The translations under genes and the position numbers were made by a program. Positions 39,601 to 51,100 of a DNA stretch of 64,000 bases are shown one piece after another; positions within the stretch are counted from its first letter, which is position 1, and every line of letters begins with the position of its first letter. Origin of the DNA: Vanessa cardui (taxonomy: Eukaryota > Arthropoda > Insecta > Lepidoptera > Nymphalidae); contig NC_061134.1 in NCBI RefSeq assembly GCF_905220365.1, forward strand, positions 4,045,001 to 4,109,000. Direction: 5' to 3'. Below the pieces are notes generated by a model. That model had not been told where the DNA came from. It saw only the letters and a list, made by a program, of their open reading frames with translations, and did not search any database.

Positions 39601-40739
39601 AATAGAGTATATACTATAACATTGCAGCAAGGTAACAACAGTAACAGTTCTTAGTCAATTGGAGAGCATCATAAGAAATTCGAGTTAAGTCTACCTATCA
39701 ATAACATCAGAACTTAGCACCTTATTAACTCAAAGTGTTGGAAAACCATCAAAAGCATTATTAGGAAAGTAAATTGGCTATTATGCAGTTATATAGCACA
39801 CTGCACTAACTCCAGTTGAAAAGGGGTAACTAGAGAATAATAATAACTGCTAGAATAAATATGTAATTATACAAACCCTTTTTCTATTCATAAGCAAGAC
39901 CTATTGTAAAAAATAATTATTGTTTTATTAAGTTTATAGTAAGATCAGTCAGTCAGACAATAAAATCAAAACAATAAACAATTCAAGCACATATCGGCTT
40001 AAGTGACATAATATATAAATTATATAGATACAATGAAAATTAGAGTTATTTTATTTGATTTAATGATAAACACATAAACAAGAAAAGCACGAATGACATT
40101 TACAATTTAATTATTAATTTATTTTACTCAATTAAAAAACAGGCTAATCAGTAGGTTGTAAAATGTTTTTTGTTTATTTTTCATAATTAAATAAGTCAGA
40201 AAAACTCACAGAAAATGTCCTTCAGCCATGACTGGTATGAGGTTGTAGAGGTTCTCATTAAATGCATTATACAGTCCTTTTAAATTTACTTCTCCGAGGG
40301 AGCATCGTAAAGTTAACCCCATTGATTTCAGATCTAAGGATACGGCTTGCATGTGGAATGTCGGAGGCCTCAGTAACTCTAATCTCGTTAAATTCCTAAA
40401 ATATTTTTTATTTTTAAATATATTTAGCATGAAACATAATAAATTTATGATTAAAAAATTATGATTATTTTACGTACACCTGTGTATTCTTGGCAAAATA
40501 GGAGACGTCTTCCAAAATATCTGGGCTAATTTGTTCCCCATTTTTAGTCTGTTGCAACGCGACATTCGTAAAACTCTGCAAGTACATCATTGGGTATTTT
40601 ATCGGGTAATATAGGGTTTGGAGATTAGTAAAGAAAAAATAATATTTACTCTCTTAATAACGTCCTGAAGGTCCGGCTGTACTTTCGTCAAGAGTTCATC
40701 GAGCTCTTGCTCTATATCAATAGGTTTTTCTTCCGTCAT
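32198..40739 (-). CDS. Two-domain takeout/JHBP-like (TULIP-fold) protein without signal peptide (gene Y)
   Basis: Ten exons, read high to low: 40739-40650, 40575-40478, 40395-40210, 38865-38751, 38223-38151, 36150-36003, 35104-34969, 34520-34368, 33847-33687 and 32369-32198. They give 443 residues and end phases 0-2-2-0-1-2-0-0-2. Domain 1 (about 30-235) has the takeout/JHBP-type run SLGEVNLKGLYNAF, then GHFLISLSNVTADV. Domain 2 (about 240-430) repeats the plan with TTFHVTLSIKDLQVGYEEY. The N-terminus MTEEKPIDIEQELDE is acidic, and the upstream in-frame ATG is cut off by a stop, so the protein lacks a signal peptide, unlike genes X and Z. It probably acts inside the cell on a hydrophobic ligand, which is inference. 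The last exons are very GC-rich. The exon 8 donor (CAG|GTCACT) is weak. Family assignment is by motif layout only. Confidence 0.82.
32471..33485 (-). mobile_element. mariner-type transposon, 5'-truncated and frameshifted
   Basis: The right end has TTGGGGAAAAAGTTTCTTCG, a mariner-like inverted terminus, next to a TA. The transposase reads on the minus strand, with a helix-turn-helix part (SGRPVTDKID), ITGDEKW, HHDNARPHTS and SPDLAPSDFHLF, which fits the DD34D triad. A frame change in an A-run near 33235 and a stop near 33047 break the gene. The N-terminus and left terminus are missing where the element abuts a GT-repeat. It lies in intron 9 of gene Y. Confidence 0.9.
33500..33680. repeat. Two (GT)n microsatellites
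   Basis: Long GT runs interrupted by GCGTGT occur at about 33500-33575 and 33624-33680. They flank a small copy of the end of exon 9 (33577-33605). They lie inside intron 9 of gene Y, immediately next to the exon 9 donor site. Confidence 0.9.
33577..33605 (-). repeat. Partial duplicate of gene Y exon 9 end plus donor site
   Basis: GTACGTATTCGAGGCGCAGC at 33579 matches GTACGTACTCGAGGCGCAGC at 33681 with one change. The latter is the intron 9 donor and the last codons (LRLLRL) of exon 9. The copy sits between two GT repeats and probably arose by slippage or unequal exchange through them. Confidence 0.7.
35160..35325 (-). repeat. Dispersed repeat family B copy, reversed
   Basis: Reads GGTTGGCGCACGAGCATATG then GGCCACCTGACGGTAAGAGG on the plus strand, the reverse of the family end. 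It is intronic in gene Y and faces the plus-oriented copy at 35588-35826, so the two could pair as a long hairpin in the transcript. Confidence 0.65.
35588..35826 (+). repeat. Dispersed repeat family B copy
   Basis: Contains GTATTGTTGTGTTCCGGTCT, GCACAAGGGACATAGCATCT and GGTGGCCCATATGCTCGTCC, then an A-run. It is one of the best preserved copies and lies in an intron of gene Y. Confidence 0.7.
37486..37728 (+). repeat. tRNA-headed SINE (family A)
   Basis: GCCGAGATGGCCCAGTGGTT (A box region) and GATTTCGGGTTCAAACCCTG (B box) precede the CGGCGGTGAAGGAAAACATC body. It ends with GCCCAGCAGTGGTAAATTGA. It lies between the 36150 and 38151 exon borders of gene Y. Confidence 0.8.
38268..38730 (+). repeat. 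Old, interrupted SINE-like sequence
   Basis: GAGCCGAGTGCGTTTCGTGG resembles the head of family A and is followed by unrelated AT-rich DNA. At 38630-38715 a diverged tail-like block (CTACATTAGAACAAGG, then TAAATGGGCTGTTATT) recurs. I read it as one heavily decayed copy, possibly split by an insertion. Confidence 0.35.
39223..39362 (+). repeat. Dispersed repeat, TTTCTTGCCGGTTCTTCTC type
   Basis: The block GACTACTGAGTTTCTTGCCG, then GAATCTACATTCCGAAACGG and CCTACTTGATTAAAGTTGAT, is of a kind I recognise as very common in lepidopteran introns. It lies in intron 3 of gene Y. Confidence 0.55.
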
Positions 40740-41397
40740 AGTAACAAAAACATTACTTGTAATTTTTTACATTAACTAGATACCTATAATTTTAATAATT
40801 AACTCATAACTTTATGTAATTTCGAAACATATTGATGATAAATGCCACAACATCTAAACTTTTTATAGTGTACAGATGATTTCACTGACAGTTGCTTGCT
40901 TTGTTGATAACAGTCGCTTGTCACATAGCTCTGACATTGGCGATTGTCAAGTAGATTTAACTTTATATTATTATTTATTTATTCAATCAGCAATCTTTAC
41001 AAACATTAACATTTATATTAAGTCATAGTAATTTGAGTATTAAATAAAAATAATTGAGAATTAGAGCAAATAAAATAAATAAGGTTTTACTTATAACACC
41101 TCAGTTGGTTTTTGAACGTTTTTACAGTGACGTCTCCGCCAATGGAATTTCCGTCGCATCTACCTATTCCAAATGTTTTATTATTAAAAGTCGACGGAGC
41201 TATACTTATTACTTGCTGAACCGAATAAATTCGAATGGTTGAACCTCAAGACCTTCGCTGTTTGATTTTTTTTAACGTAATTTGTACATTTAGTTTATAG
41301 CGATTAAGATAAAATTTCTTATATTTAATTTTATAGTAATAAAAAAACAGTGTTCAAGTTTATTACACACAACATTTATTTTGTACTATTATAATGA
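40740..41397. other. Spacer between genes Y and X
   Basis: The 3' end of gene X and the start of gene Y, both on the minus strand, are 658 bp apart. The spacer includes an AATAAA for gene X at 41375-41380 (minus). No other feature is seen. The promoter of gene Y should lie here. Confidence 0.5.
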
Positions 41398-44300
41398 TTA
41401 CGTGTTTCGTTTTACCGATTTCTTAAAGTGGTTGACGCTTCTTTTTAATGGAATTACTTTTAACGGAATTCGTCTATGATAGTAATTAAAATTTCTCAGT
41501 GTATTTTCATTTTTGCTAGGTTCGTAAACACCTATCAATGTCTTATCACGTGTAGTATTACTTCCATGCAAAGCTGCTTCAAAAGAACTGCTTATATTGA
41601 CCAACATATTATCCTCTCTGCCGTTGCTAGGATCTTCTTCGAATGACCCTTCATACATCGGAGTTGGAGAATCATCACGTGATAAATTACTTTTTTCCAA
41701 AGCGGCTTCAAAGAAATTGGTTATATTAACCAACATATTATCCTCTCTACTGTTAACAGGTTGTTGTTCGTCTGACCCTTCATAGGTGGGAAGTGGAGTA
41801 TCATCACGTGATATATTGTCATCAATGTCACCAGTTGTGTTGACCAACATATTATCTTCTCTGTTTTCTTCTGAAGGATTCTGTTCAGTTTGTTCATTTA
41901 TTGTTGGAAGTAACGGAACTGAAAAAAGCGACTATATTCGTATTGATTTAAGGATTATTTTGTGTTGAACTTAAGTAACGTATTTCGCATGATTTTTTTC
42001 AATAAATATATTTGGTGTCGGTATTTAATATATGGTATATAAAATAACGCAGCGATATGCATGTATTAATTTATATTCGTATAATTTGTAAAACGATATT
42101 TTTCCGGTTGAGTTAGTCACGAGCTTCTCTAAATTATTTTTGTTAAAACACTTATTTACTTTGGTAAAAGATGCTTTGAATGTTTTATTAAGCTCATTAA
42201 AAAACTACCAGTTCGATTTTAAAATCTAAATGATTTTAAAGATTCGAAAAGCACGGCAGACAGTCTTGTATAAATAAAATTGTATATATAATAACCGCAA
42301 CAGCTGATTAACAGTTTTTGAGGAGGAGGTATTTGAAACCTATTCCATCATACTGCTCATATATATGTTTGTAAATACACATGTGGCAGATCATCAGACA
42401 CATATACACTGCCAAATAATCAGATAAAACTGTTGAACATGTGTAAAACTTAATAAATATATGTTTATTAAAAATAATAAAAATCTTACCGCATTTGTCT
42501 AATGTTCCAAGCATATTAATATTATGCATCAATGTATTACTCATGATGGCAATTATATGGCGTTCAAGCAAATATTTGAAGTTCGATATCATCCTATTTG
42601 CTGGACCTTCCACGGTTAAAGTTTCTGGTCTAAAATAAAAAAATAAAAACGTGTTATTTAAAAAAAAAAACGTAACCAATAAAACGATGTTTTGTATTTA
42701 TATTTAGAACGATTGTTTTTCTCATAAAGTTGAAGCGGTGAAACCCAAACATAAACGTACGTAGTTATGGGCCTTGAATGATATAGTTATATATATATAT
42801 ATATAGTTATGACTGGATCTGATCGTTTCGTATTTATCTCTATCGTTGTGATGCATGACAATATATACCGAAATTCACGGTAGCTCCGTAACACTATGCC
42901 TAGCTTTATCACCGCATCACAATTTGAAACCAAGCGATAACGATTTTGAACTTTATCGTCACCGAATATTGCGAAACCATGTGAAACGAAAATGATCCTG
43001 TTTGCGTGAGGTTTTCAGATTAGTAAAGATTGGTGTTTATGTAGTGCGATGTCGATCCAAAACCTATGACTTAAAATATGAAAGCAAAGTTTATTTGTTA
43101 CCACACATTACAAAGTTACAATTGTGATGCTCAGTCAAATTTGCTGTTTCATTTTGTGTGCAATGACTACAGAAACAGATAAAATAGAGTTACAAAACAG
43201 ATTTTAAAAATGCCGTAAGGTGTGTTATATATATAGATTCTACATAATAAAATAAAGAGCATTAAGATTCATTTAGTAAATCGAATTAAAAATAAAGTAA
43301 ATATATTTTAGCCTATAGCCTTTTTCATGAGTTAATTGAAAGCGCCCGTGTCACTTCAGTGTTGTTTTTTAATTTATGTAATGTGGGAATAAAGTTTACA
43401 ATTTACTTTGCTTGTTCCAAGAATCTAAAGCTCAAATCAGCTGTGTCTGGTGATTTGACCAAACGAAGTCCCATATGTGCAGTTAACTCGTCCGCCGTTA
43501 ATATCAGAATACCAGTAACAGGGGGTAGGCCAGACTTGAGGATTGCGTCATATCTGTATATCAGCTGAAATTCAATAAGGGACTAATTAAAAGATATTGA
43601 AGAGCAAGATATTTTTGATCTTTAATAACTAAACTAATTTAAAAAAGCGTTTTCTCGTTCGAATTTCAAACATACAAATTTTTTGTTTGGCCAGCTTTTA
43701 ACGTACCTTTAAATCACTGAAGCCGACTACAGTGTCCACTTTTCTAACATCTTCTAGTAATTTGTCCTTTGTGCCGGTAGCTATCGCCCGTCTGTAAATA
43801 CTATCCAGGCCTCGTAATACTCCGTCTCTCAGTCGAACTTCCTATATAAACATCAATTATTTGCTACATAGTTAACGCTTCACTTTCATTCTATGGAATC
43901 ACTAAAGTCAATTAGATGGCTATTTCTTTGATTTAACAAACAAATCCATATCACACTATAGTACAAATGTTAAACATTCTGTTATTTTCAAGGATTTAGT
44001 TATTTATAATGATAGGTTTTCATTCGTCACATAAACTAAATTTAAAGCGATGGAACTTAAAACATCCGAAATGCAATGCTATAATTTTTATGGATTTTTT
44101 GTAAAACTTTTTAAGATCTACAAAGTGTAGTATTTTGTATAGTTTGATTCATCCTGTTTCAGTTTCAGCCTGCGTTAAGAATGTGACCGCAAAAGATATT
44201 GTTTATTTCCGACATCACATTAGAAACCTCTTTGATTATCAGTGCTTTTCTACTATATTGTGCACGCATTATACTTACAAACCTCGTTCCTTAAAATACT

Positions 44301-47300
44301 ATATCTATTAAAAAAAACAGCATCGAATTTAATAGTGTACTTTTAAAAATATAATCATAAATATATAGGAAGAACGGGAAGCGACTTTATTTTATATTAT
44401 GCAATGTCTTTTGTCTTTTTATATTATATTACAAATTCATAGTATGCTTATATCTTTAAGATTATACAACGGATTTTCATGCGGTTTTTTATTACATACA
44501 TCGATTGAAGAGGTTTATAGGTATAATACATGCACAATATAATGGAGTAAAACGGATTATATTATTTTAAAACTTCTGTTTTCAAGGCGATGTCTTAAAT
44601 TTTTTTTGCGTTTTAATTGCAAATTGCACCGGTGCAAAGCCGGGTTTGCTAGTTTTCAACCGACTTCAAAAAGGAGGAGGTTATCAAATCGTCTGTATTT
44701 TTTTTTTTTTTTTTTTTTATGTTTGTTACCTCATAACTTTTTACTGGGTGGACCGATTTTGATAATTTTTTTTTTGTTTGAAAGGTAGTGTTTCCCGTGG
44801 GGTCCCATTTTTTTTTTATTTTTTTCCGATGATGGTATCCGTATGAAAACGACGTAAGTCTTAAATTTGCATTATGTATATGCGCGACAAATAGGTGAAT
44901 AACTCAAAATCACGTTAACCAATTTTGATGATTGTTTTTTTTATTATAAAGGATATACTTTAAGGGTAGTTTGGTGAAAGTTTGGTAAGGTTCTGAGCAC
45001 AGGATCCATGACAAATTAAGGGAACGGGAGGGAACGGAACAATTCTGAGGAGCACGTTAGCAATACTCGGTCGAATCTTTTATTTATGGGTTACTTGGAT
45101 ATTTGAATCACCTTCCGGAACGTGGTTATGTTCATGTAATTGTCATAATCGAATATTATAATCAACTAGCGACCCGCCCCGACTTCTCACGGGTGCAATA
45201 CTGATACTAAATATACTAAAGAATTTGTTTATTTACGACATCACATTGCAAACTTCTAAAATTGTCAGTGTTTCTTTACTATATTGTTCATTTATTATAT
45301 ACACAAACCTTCCCCTTGAATTACACTATCTATTAAAAAAAACCGCATCAAAATCCGTTGCGTAGTTTTAAAGATATAGGGACAGAGAATGCGACTTTGT
45401 TTTATACTATGTATTGACGGAACTCCTAAACGGCTTACAGTTAGGGTGCGATTTGGGGCAGAATTTCTTTCTGTCTTTAATCAAATTTTGTGTATATGAT
45501 GTACGACATAACAAACGAATAGCTCTTTTGCAAAGTTTTTTTACTGAGGTCGATTACAGCTCTTTCGAGAGTGGTACCTTGTAGTTTATGCGGCATGACG
45601 TATTAAAGCCGCATTTTCGAAAGTCTATTTTTGCTTTATTCGAAAGATTCTTTTGAAATTGTCCCTGAAGTAGTTTCTGATTCATATAATCGGCACGCTT
45701 AATCTATCCATATTAAGAAAAAAAATGTTAGTCTACATCAGCTTCACTTAAAATCAAAAAATAAATAAAATTTTAACAAAAAGAAAAACCGACTTCAAAC
45801 AAAACAGTATTTTAAAACAAATTAAAATGCACTCAAAAGTAATAAAAATAATTGCATATTTAACACATTTTTGAGAGTCCTCCTAGGTAAAATGTAATGA
45901 AAAATATTAGACTACTTAAAAGTCGATTTACGATTATATAATGTAGTTATAATTATTGCTATATTTGGAGTCGGTGTCAGCCAACCCTGTACTATACCTA
46001 CCAAAAAACAATACGAGAATACTTTAAGAAATGTTTCTTACAAATTACCTTTTATACGATATTATACTGGGTCAATCAAGAGGCTCGTATCGCTTCTTTC
46101 TTTTGATTGTTGAAGCGTGTGCCTGTGGCTGACACCGGCTCCAAATATAACAATAACTATAACTACGTTATATAATCGTAAATCGACTTTTAAGTAGTCT
46201 AATATTTTTCATTTCATTTTACCTAGGAGGACTCTCAAAAATGTGTTAAATATGCAATTATTTTTATTACTTTTGAGTGCATTTTAATTTGTTTTAAAAT
46301 ACTGTTTTGTTTGAAGTCGGTTTTTCTTTTTGTTAAAATTTTATTTATAAAAATAAAAATGACCGCTCAATAATGCTGCTGCCGTTTAAAACTTGTAATT
46401 GAAAAATATTGTTATAATGTTTTTATTTACCTTGTCGTTGGTAACGAATATTGTGAACGCGGGTAGTTTCACGGCATCCGCTTTTATATCGTGTATCCGT
46501 TTGATAATCGTGTTAATTGCATTATCTGTGAAATTGTTAAGGGCTAGTATCTTTTCTCGATTGTAATTCCTAAAATTATGATACAAATATTAATATTTTC
46601 ATATTTTCTTTGCTAAATACATGTTTTAAAATAAATAGAAATGTTATTTAAAAATGTATCTGAAAAATTATCATTTTCATCGTATATACTTATTGTTTTG
46701 TGTGTCTCGTCGTTCTAATTACTAGCTTTGTACATAAATTTCAAGCTCCTAGCCAATGATAAAATATTTCATTTTAAGAATTTTTAGTAGTGATGTTTTA
46801 GTTCAGAGTCTAGAGATGGCTGTTTAGTGTTTACCACTGTGCTAGTGAAATCCACTGGTGCTGCGTCTGATTTCAATATCCCTTCAATCGGATTCTGACA
46901 TTGAAAGAATTACGAGTGCACAGACTCACATGATTTTGCGCATTTATTTAGCCTGTGCAGATATATTATGTTAAAAACAACAGCTTACAAGAATTCCTCA
47001 TCATCAGCAGCTACATAATACATGAGATAGTCGTTAAAGTAATCCTTAAGCCACTTGTCTAAGTCCACTTGTAATCTCTCGATGAAAACATCTGCGGGAA
47101 TAAGTTTTATATGTAAAACGAAAGAGTCGCGATGGCCTAGTGGTTAGAACGCGTGCATCTTAACCGATGATTGCGGGTTCAAACCCAGGCAAGCACCGCT
47201 GATTCATGTGCTTAATTTGTCTTTATAATTCATCTCGTGCTCAGCGGTGAAAGAAAACATCGTGAGGAAACTTGCATGTGACAAATTTCATAGAAATTCT

Positions 47301-48049
47301 GTCACATGTGTATTCCACCAACCCGCATTGGAACAGCGTGGTGGAATATGTTCCAAACCTTCTCCTCGAAGGGAGAGGAGGCCTCTAGCCCAGCAGTTGG
47401 AATTTGCAGGCTGTTGTTGTTGTTGTTGTTGTTGTTGTTGTAAAACGATTATGTTAAATACAAATAATAATATTTATACATTGTTCTTTTATTTAGAAGC
47501 TATAAAAACCATATAACACATATATGCAATAAAAATTCTACAAGGATTAAAAATGTACTTAAGGTAAAATGAAATTTGAGAGCATTGTATTAAATGTTTG
47601 TCAGTGTGTGCGTGTGAGTTTGTTTATAAATGCGTGTGTGTAGGATTATGCATACGGGATTACATATGCTTACGGGATTATCTGTACATAAAGATGTGTT
47701 ATTGAGTTAAGAGCGTTTTGTTATGAGTATTTCGAGTTTCAACTGAAGCAGGAATTTTTTATTTCATTTAGAATATTGTTTTTAGATATCATGTTAAGGT
47801 TTTTTTTAGTTTAGTGAGTTTAGTAAATTAATGTTATTCCAAAAAGATAAAACAGAAATATATGTTACAATTTTCTGACTAGTTAAACAAATAAACACGA
47901 GAATGAAAAGGTAACAAGTGCGAATTATTTAATGTTTTTGATAAAATTTTATAATTCGCATTTTGCAAAGATAAAAAAGGAACAATAAAAAGAAGCTCAA
48001 AAATAGAATTAAACCACGGAAAACTGCAAAGAAATCTTAAATATACTTA

Positions 48050-48116
<67 letters not shown>

Positions 48117-51100
48117 ATTGTAAATTGATACGACAAGAAATCATATATAATTTTCTTTCAGATTTAAAAAGATTTATGATTAACGAGCAAAAAATTATTA
48201 CTTATGTTTTTCCGATGCAGTTTAACTGATGACGTAGAGTTCTTAGTTTGGTACTGAAATGGAATATTTTTATTGATTATTGGCTTTTATAAAAGCTATA
48301 ATGATTTTTAAGTGAAATAATGGCGACACCTATCGTTTTAGTTGTATTATAATTTATTGAATTAATTTAATTTGTTATTCATTATAAACGCAGCCATTAA
48401 AAAACTATAATTAGTTTAGAAATTTAAAAATACAATAGCATATCCTACAAACGCATTATCTGTCTGGACAATATCAAAAATCGAATTGGTTATATTATAC
48501 TGTGTGACTCGTTTCTTTTGTCAAAAAACAAAAGAAAGGTCAGGCGGAGCGTAATTCATACAATTCATAGTATTTCTAATTACTGTAAGTATTTAGTAGT
48601 AAAAAATAAAATCAACTCAGTAATCGTGATCTATTCCTTACATCGTCAATGTCCCACCAACCTTGGGAACTAAGATGTTATGTCTCTTGTGCCACTGGCT
48701 CACTCACCCTTCGAACCGGAACACAACAATACTGAGTACTGTTATTTGGTGGTAGAATAACTGATAAGTGGGTGGTTGACTACCCAGACGGGCTTACACA
48801 AGGCTCTGCCAACAAGAATATTTAAAATACGTATAATGTTTACCATCATAAGTATGTCGTCTATTAACACTTCTGAAATGATCAATTCAATACTTAATTT
48901 ATTCTTCAAGAATCGATAGCGTCCTTCCATTTTGTATCTTACATTTTTTAATAAAAGTCTGAAATCAAAAGAAGACTTTTATTGTTATTGTTTTAAGCAA
49001 GAGGTCGATATAGCTGCGTTCATGTTATTATACGTGTCAGTTTGAATAATTATTTTTTATTTATTTAAAAGTAGTAAATGTATAAAATTCAGCAGCATTT
49101 TATCGGTCTGTATATCTATAAAAGTACTCGAGCCCTTAGTGTACATAATTCTTAAATAATTTAAGTTAAACAAGAGTTTTTTGTCTCGGTTTGAGGCATG
49201 TTTTCTATAGTATAGTGGTTATGTGTGTCTTAATGTAATAATTTTTTTTTATACTTACTCCACTTGTCCGAAAGTAGGTTCATAGGCTAGGTATCCGGGC
49301 TTAGTGGCAATTGTCAAATCGTAAGAGCCAAAGAGGTGCAGATCGCTCAGGTTTATAGAGGCTCTCATTATCAGATTTGCGAAGTCATTGTTGATATCAG
49401 TAATACGAAAAACAGTGCTGTTGCGAAGTTTCATTCGATGGAAGAACCTCAAATACCATTCAATATAATAATTATTATTTGTACTAAATGGAAAGAATAT
49501 ATTTTTTAGGTATTTTATTAATTTTGAAATTAGAATGCGACAATCTTGACAGCCAGTTCGAAGAATTTTTCTTATTGATTTTTATAGTATTTTGCAATTA
49601 AATATTTATCCAATCAATTTATAACAATACATTCAGCCTAAATGTATATTTATACAAACAACGCATACACGAGCAATAATTACCAATATTTCACAAAATA
49701 ACAGTGTTTACACTTCCGCACTTGAGGAAGCAGCTAAATCCGATGGTCCGCCGTCTGAATTATTTCCGGTCGTTCCGGATTCGCCATCCCATCGGATTAT
49801 GAGAGAAAACGAATAGAGCGAGCACTTGTATAGTGTATTATGAACTCAAATTTGTAGGTCTTACAGGACAGCTTTAGGCATCTTCATCATACAGTATCCA
49901 CCAAGGTTAATTCCAGCTGGAATCACATTCTGGTTTCCTTGCGCTTCATGGAGAGTGCGTTCAGCGATTCCACGGCTTTTTAACATTGCCTGTTGGATTT
50001 TATAAAACCAATAGTACAAAACGTGATGTCAGGTCCTAACAATATTTAACACCTTAAAAACTCCTTGGTAAAATTGTAATGTTCATAAGTTATTTTTTTT
50101 AATAATGGTAACAAATAAATTGAACAAAATAATCTTAATATAGTAGATTATCGTTTCTAAATAAAATCTTTTCTCAATTTTACTAATTAATACTTTGCTT
50201 AGACATAATAAATATTTTTTCTTTTATAATATATAGCTATTATTTTCAAAATAGTGTAATGTTTAGTTTCCATGATTTATAATAAAATACAATTAAATAA
50301 ACTTATAAAAAGAAACTTCTCAGAAATGTAATACAACAACAGCCTGTAAATACTTACTGCTGGGCTAAAGGCCTCCTCTCCCTTTGAGGAGAAGGTTTTG
50401 GAACATATTCCACCACGCTGTTCCAATGCGGGTTGGTGTACATGTGGCAGATTTCTTTGAAATTTGTCACATGCAGGTTGCCTCATCACTATGTTTTTCT
50501 TCACCGCTGAGCACGAGATGAATTATAAAGACAAATTAAGCACATGAATCAGCGGTGCTTGCCTGGGTTTCAACCCGCAATCATCGGTTAAGGTGCACGC
50601 GTTCTAACCACTGGGCCATCTCGACTTGTATGTAAATGTAATACGTCATATAATATTACAGATATATATTATAGTTTCAACCGAACTGCACTACTTTAAC
50701 GAATTTGGAAGAATCTGTAATTTTATTGAGGTAGTTAATTTTTATAGCCGTAGATAAAACGTCATTTATTTCAATAAATTCTGATCGCTCGCCATGATCG
50801 TCGGATAACTTAGATTTTTATGTTCACAATTTAATAGAAAACGTTTTAACAGACAATTTTGTTAGTATTTTTACGATCGTCGTAAGTTCAGTCTAGTCTA
50901 AACAAATGACATACTTAGACTTACCACGAGCATGTCATTGTCAAACTCTTGACCTCCAACGGTTCGCTGAAAATTTCTTCTAACTTTCTCGTAACGATCT
51001 GTTAATATTCAACATATATATATACAAATACTTGTCGCCAGCAGCTTCACTCGCGTTTTTAAGGGTGTTGATTGTCATGTGTTAGTTAAAAGTCATTCGT

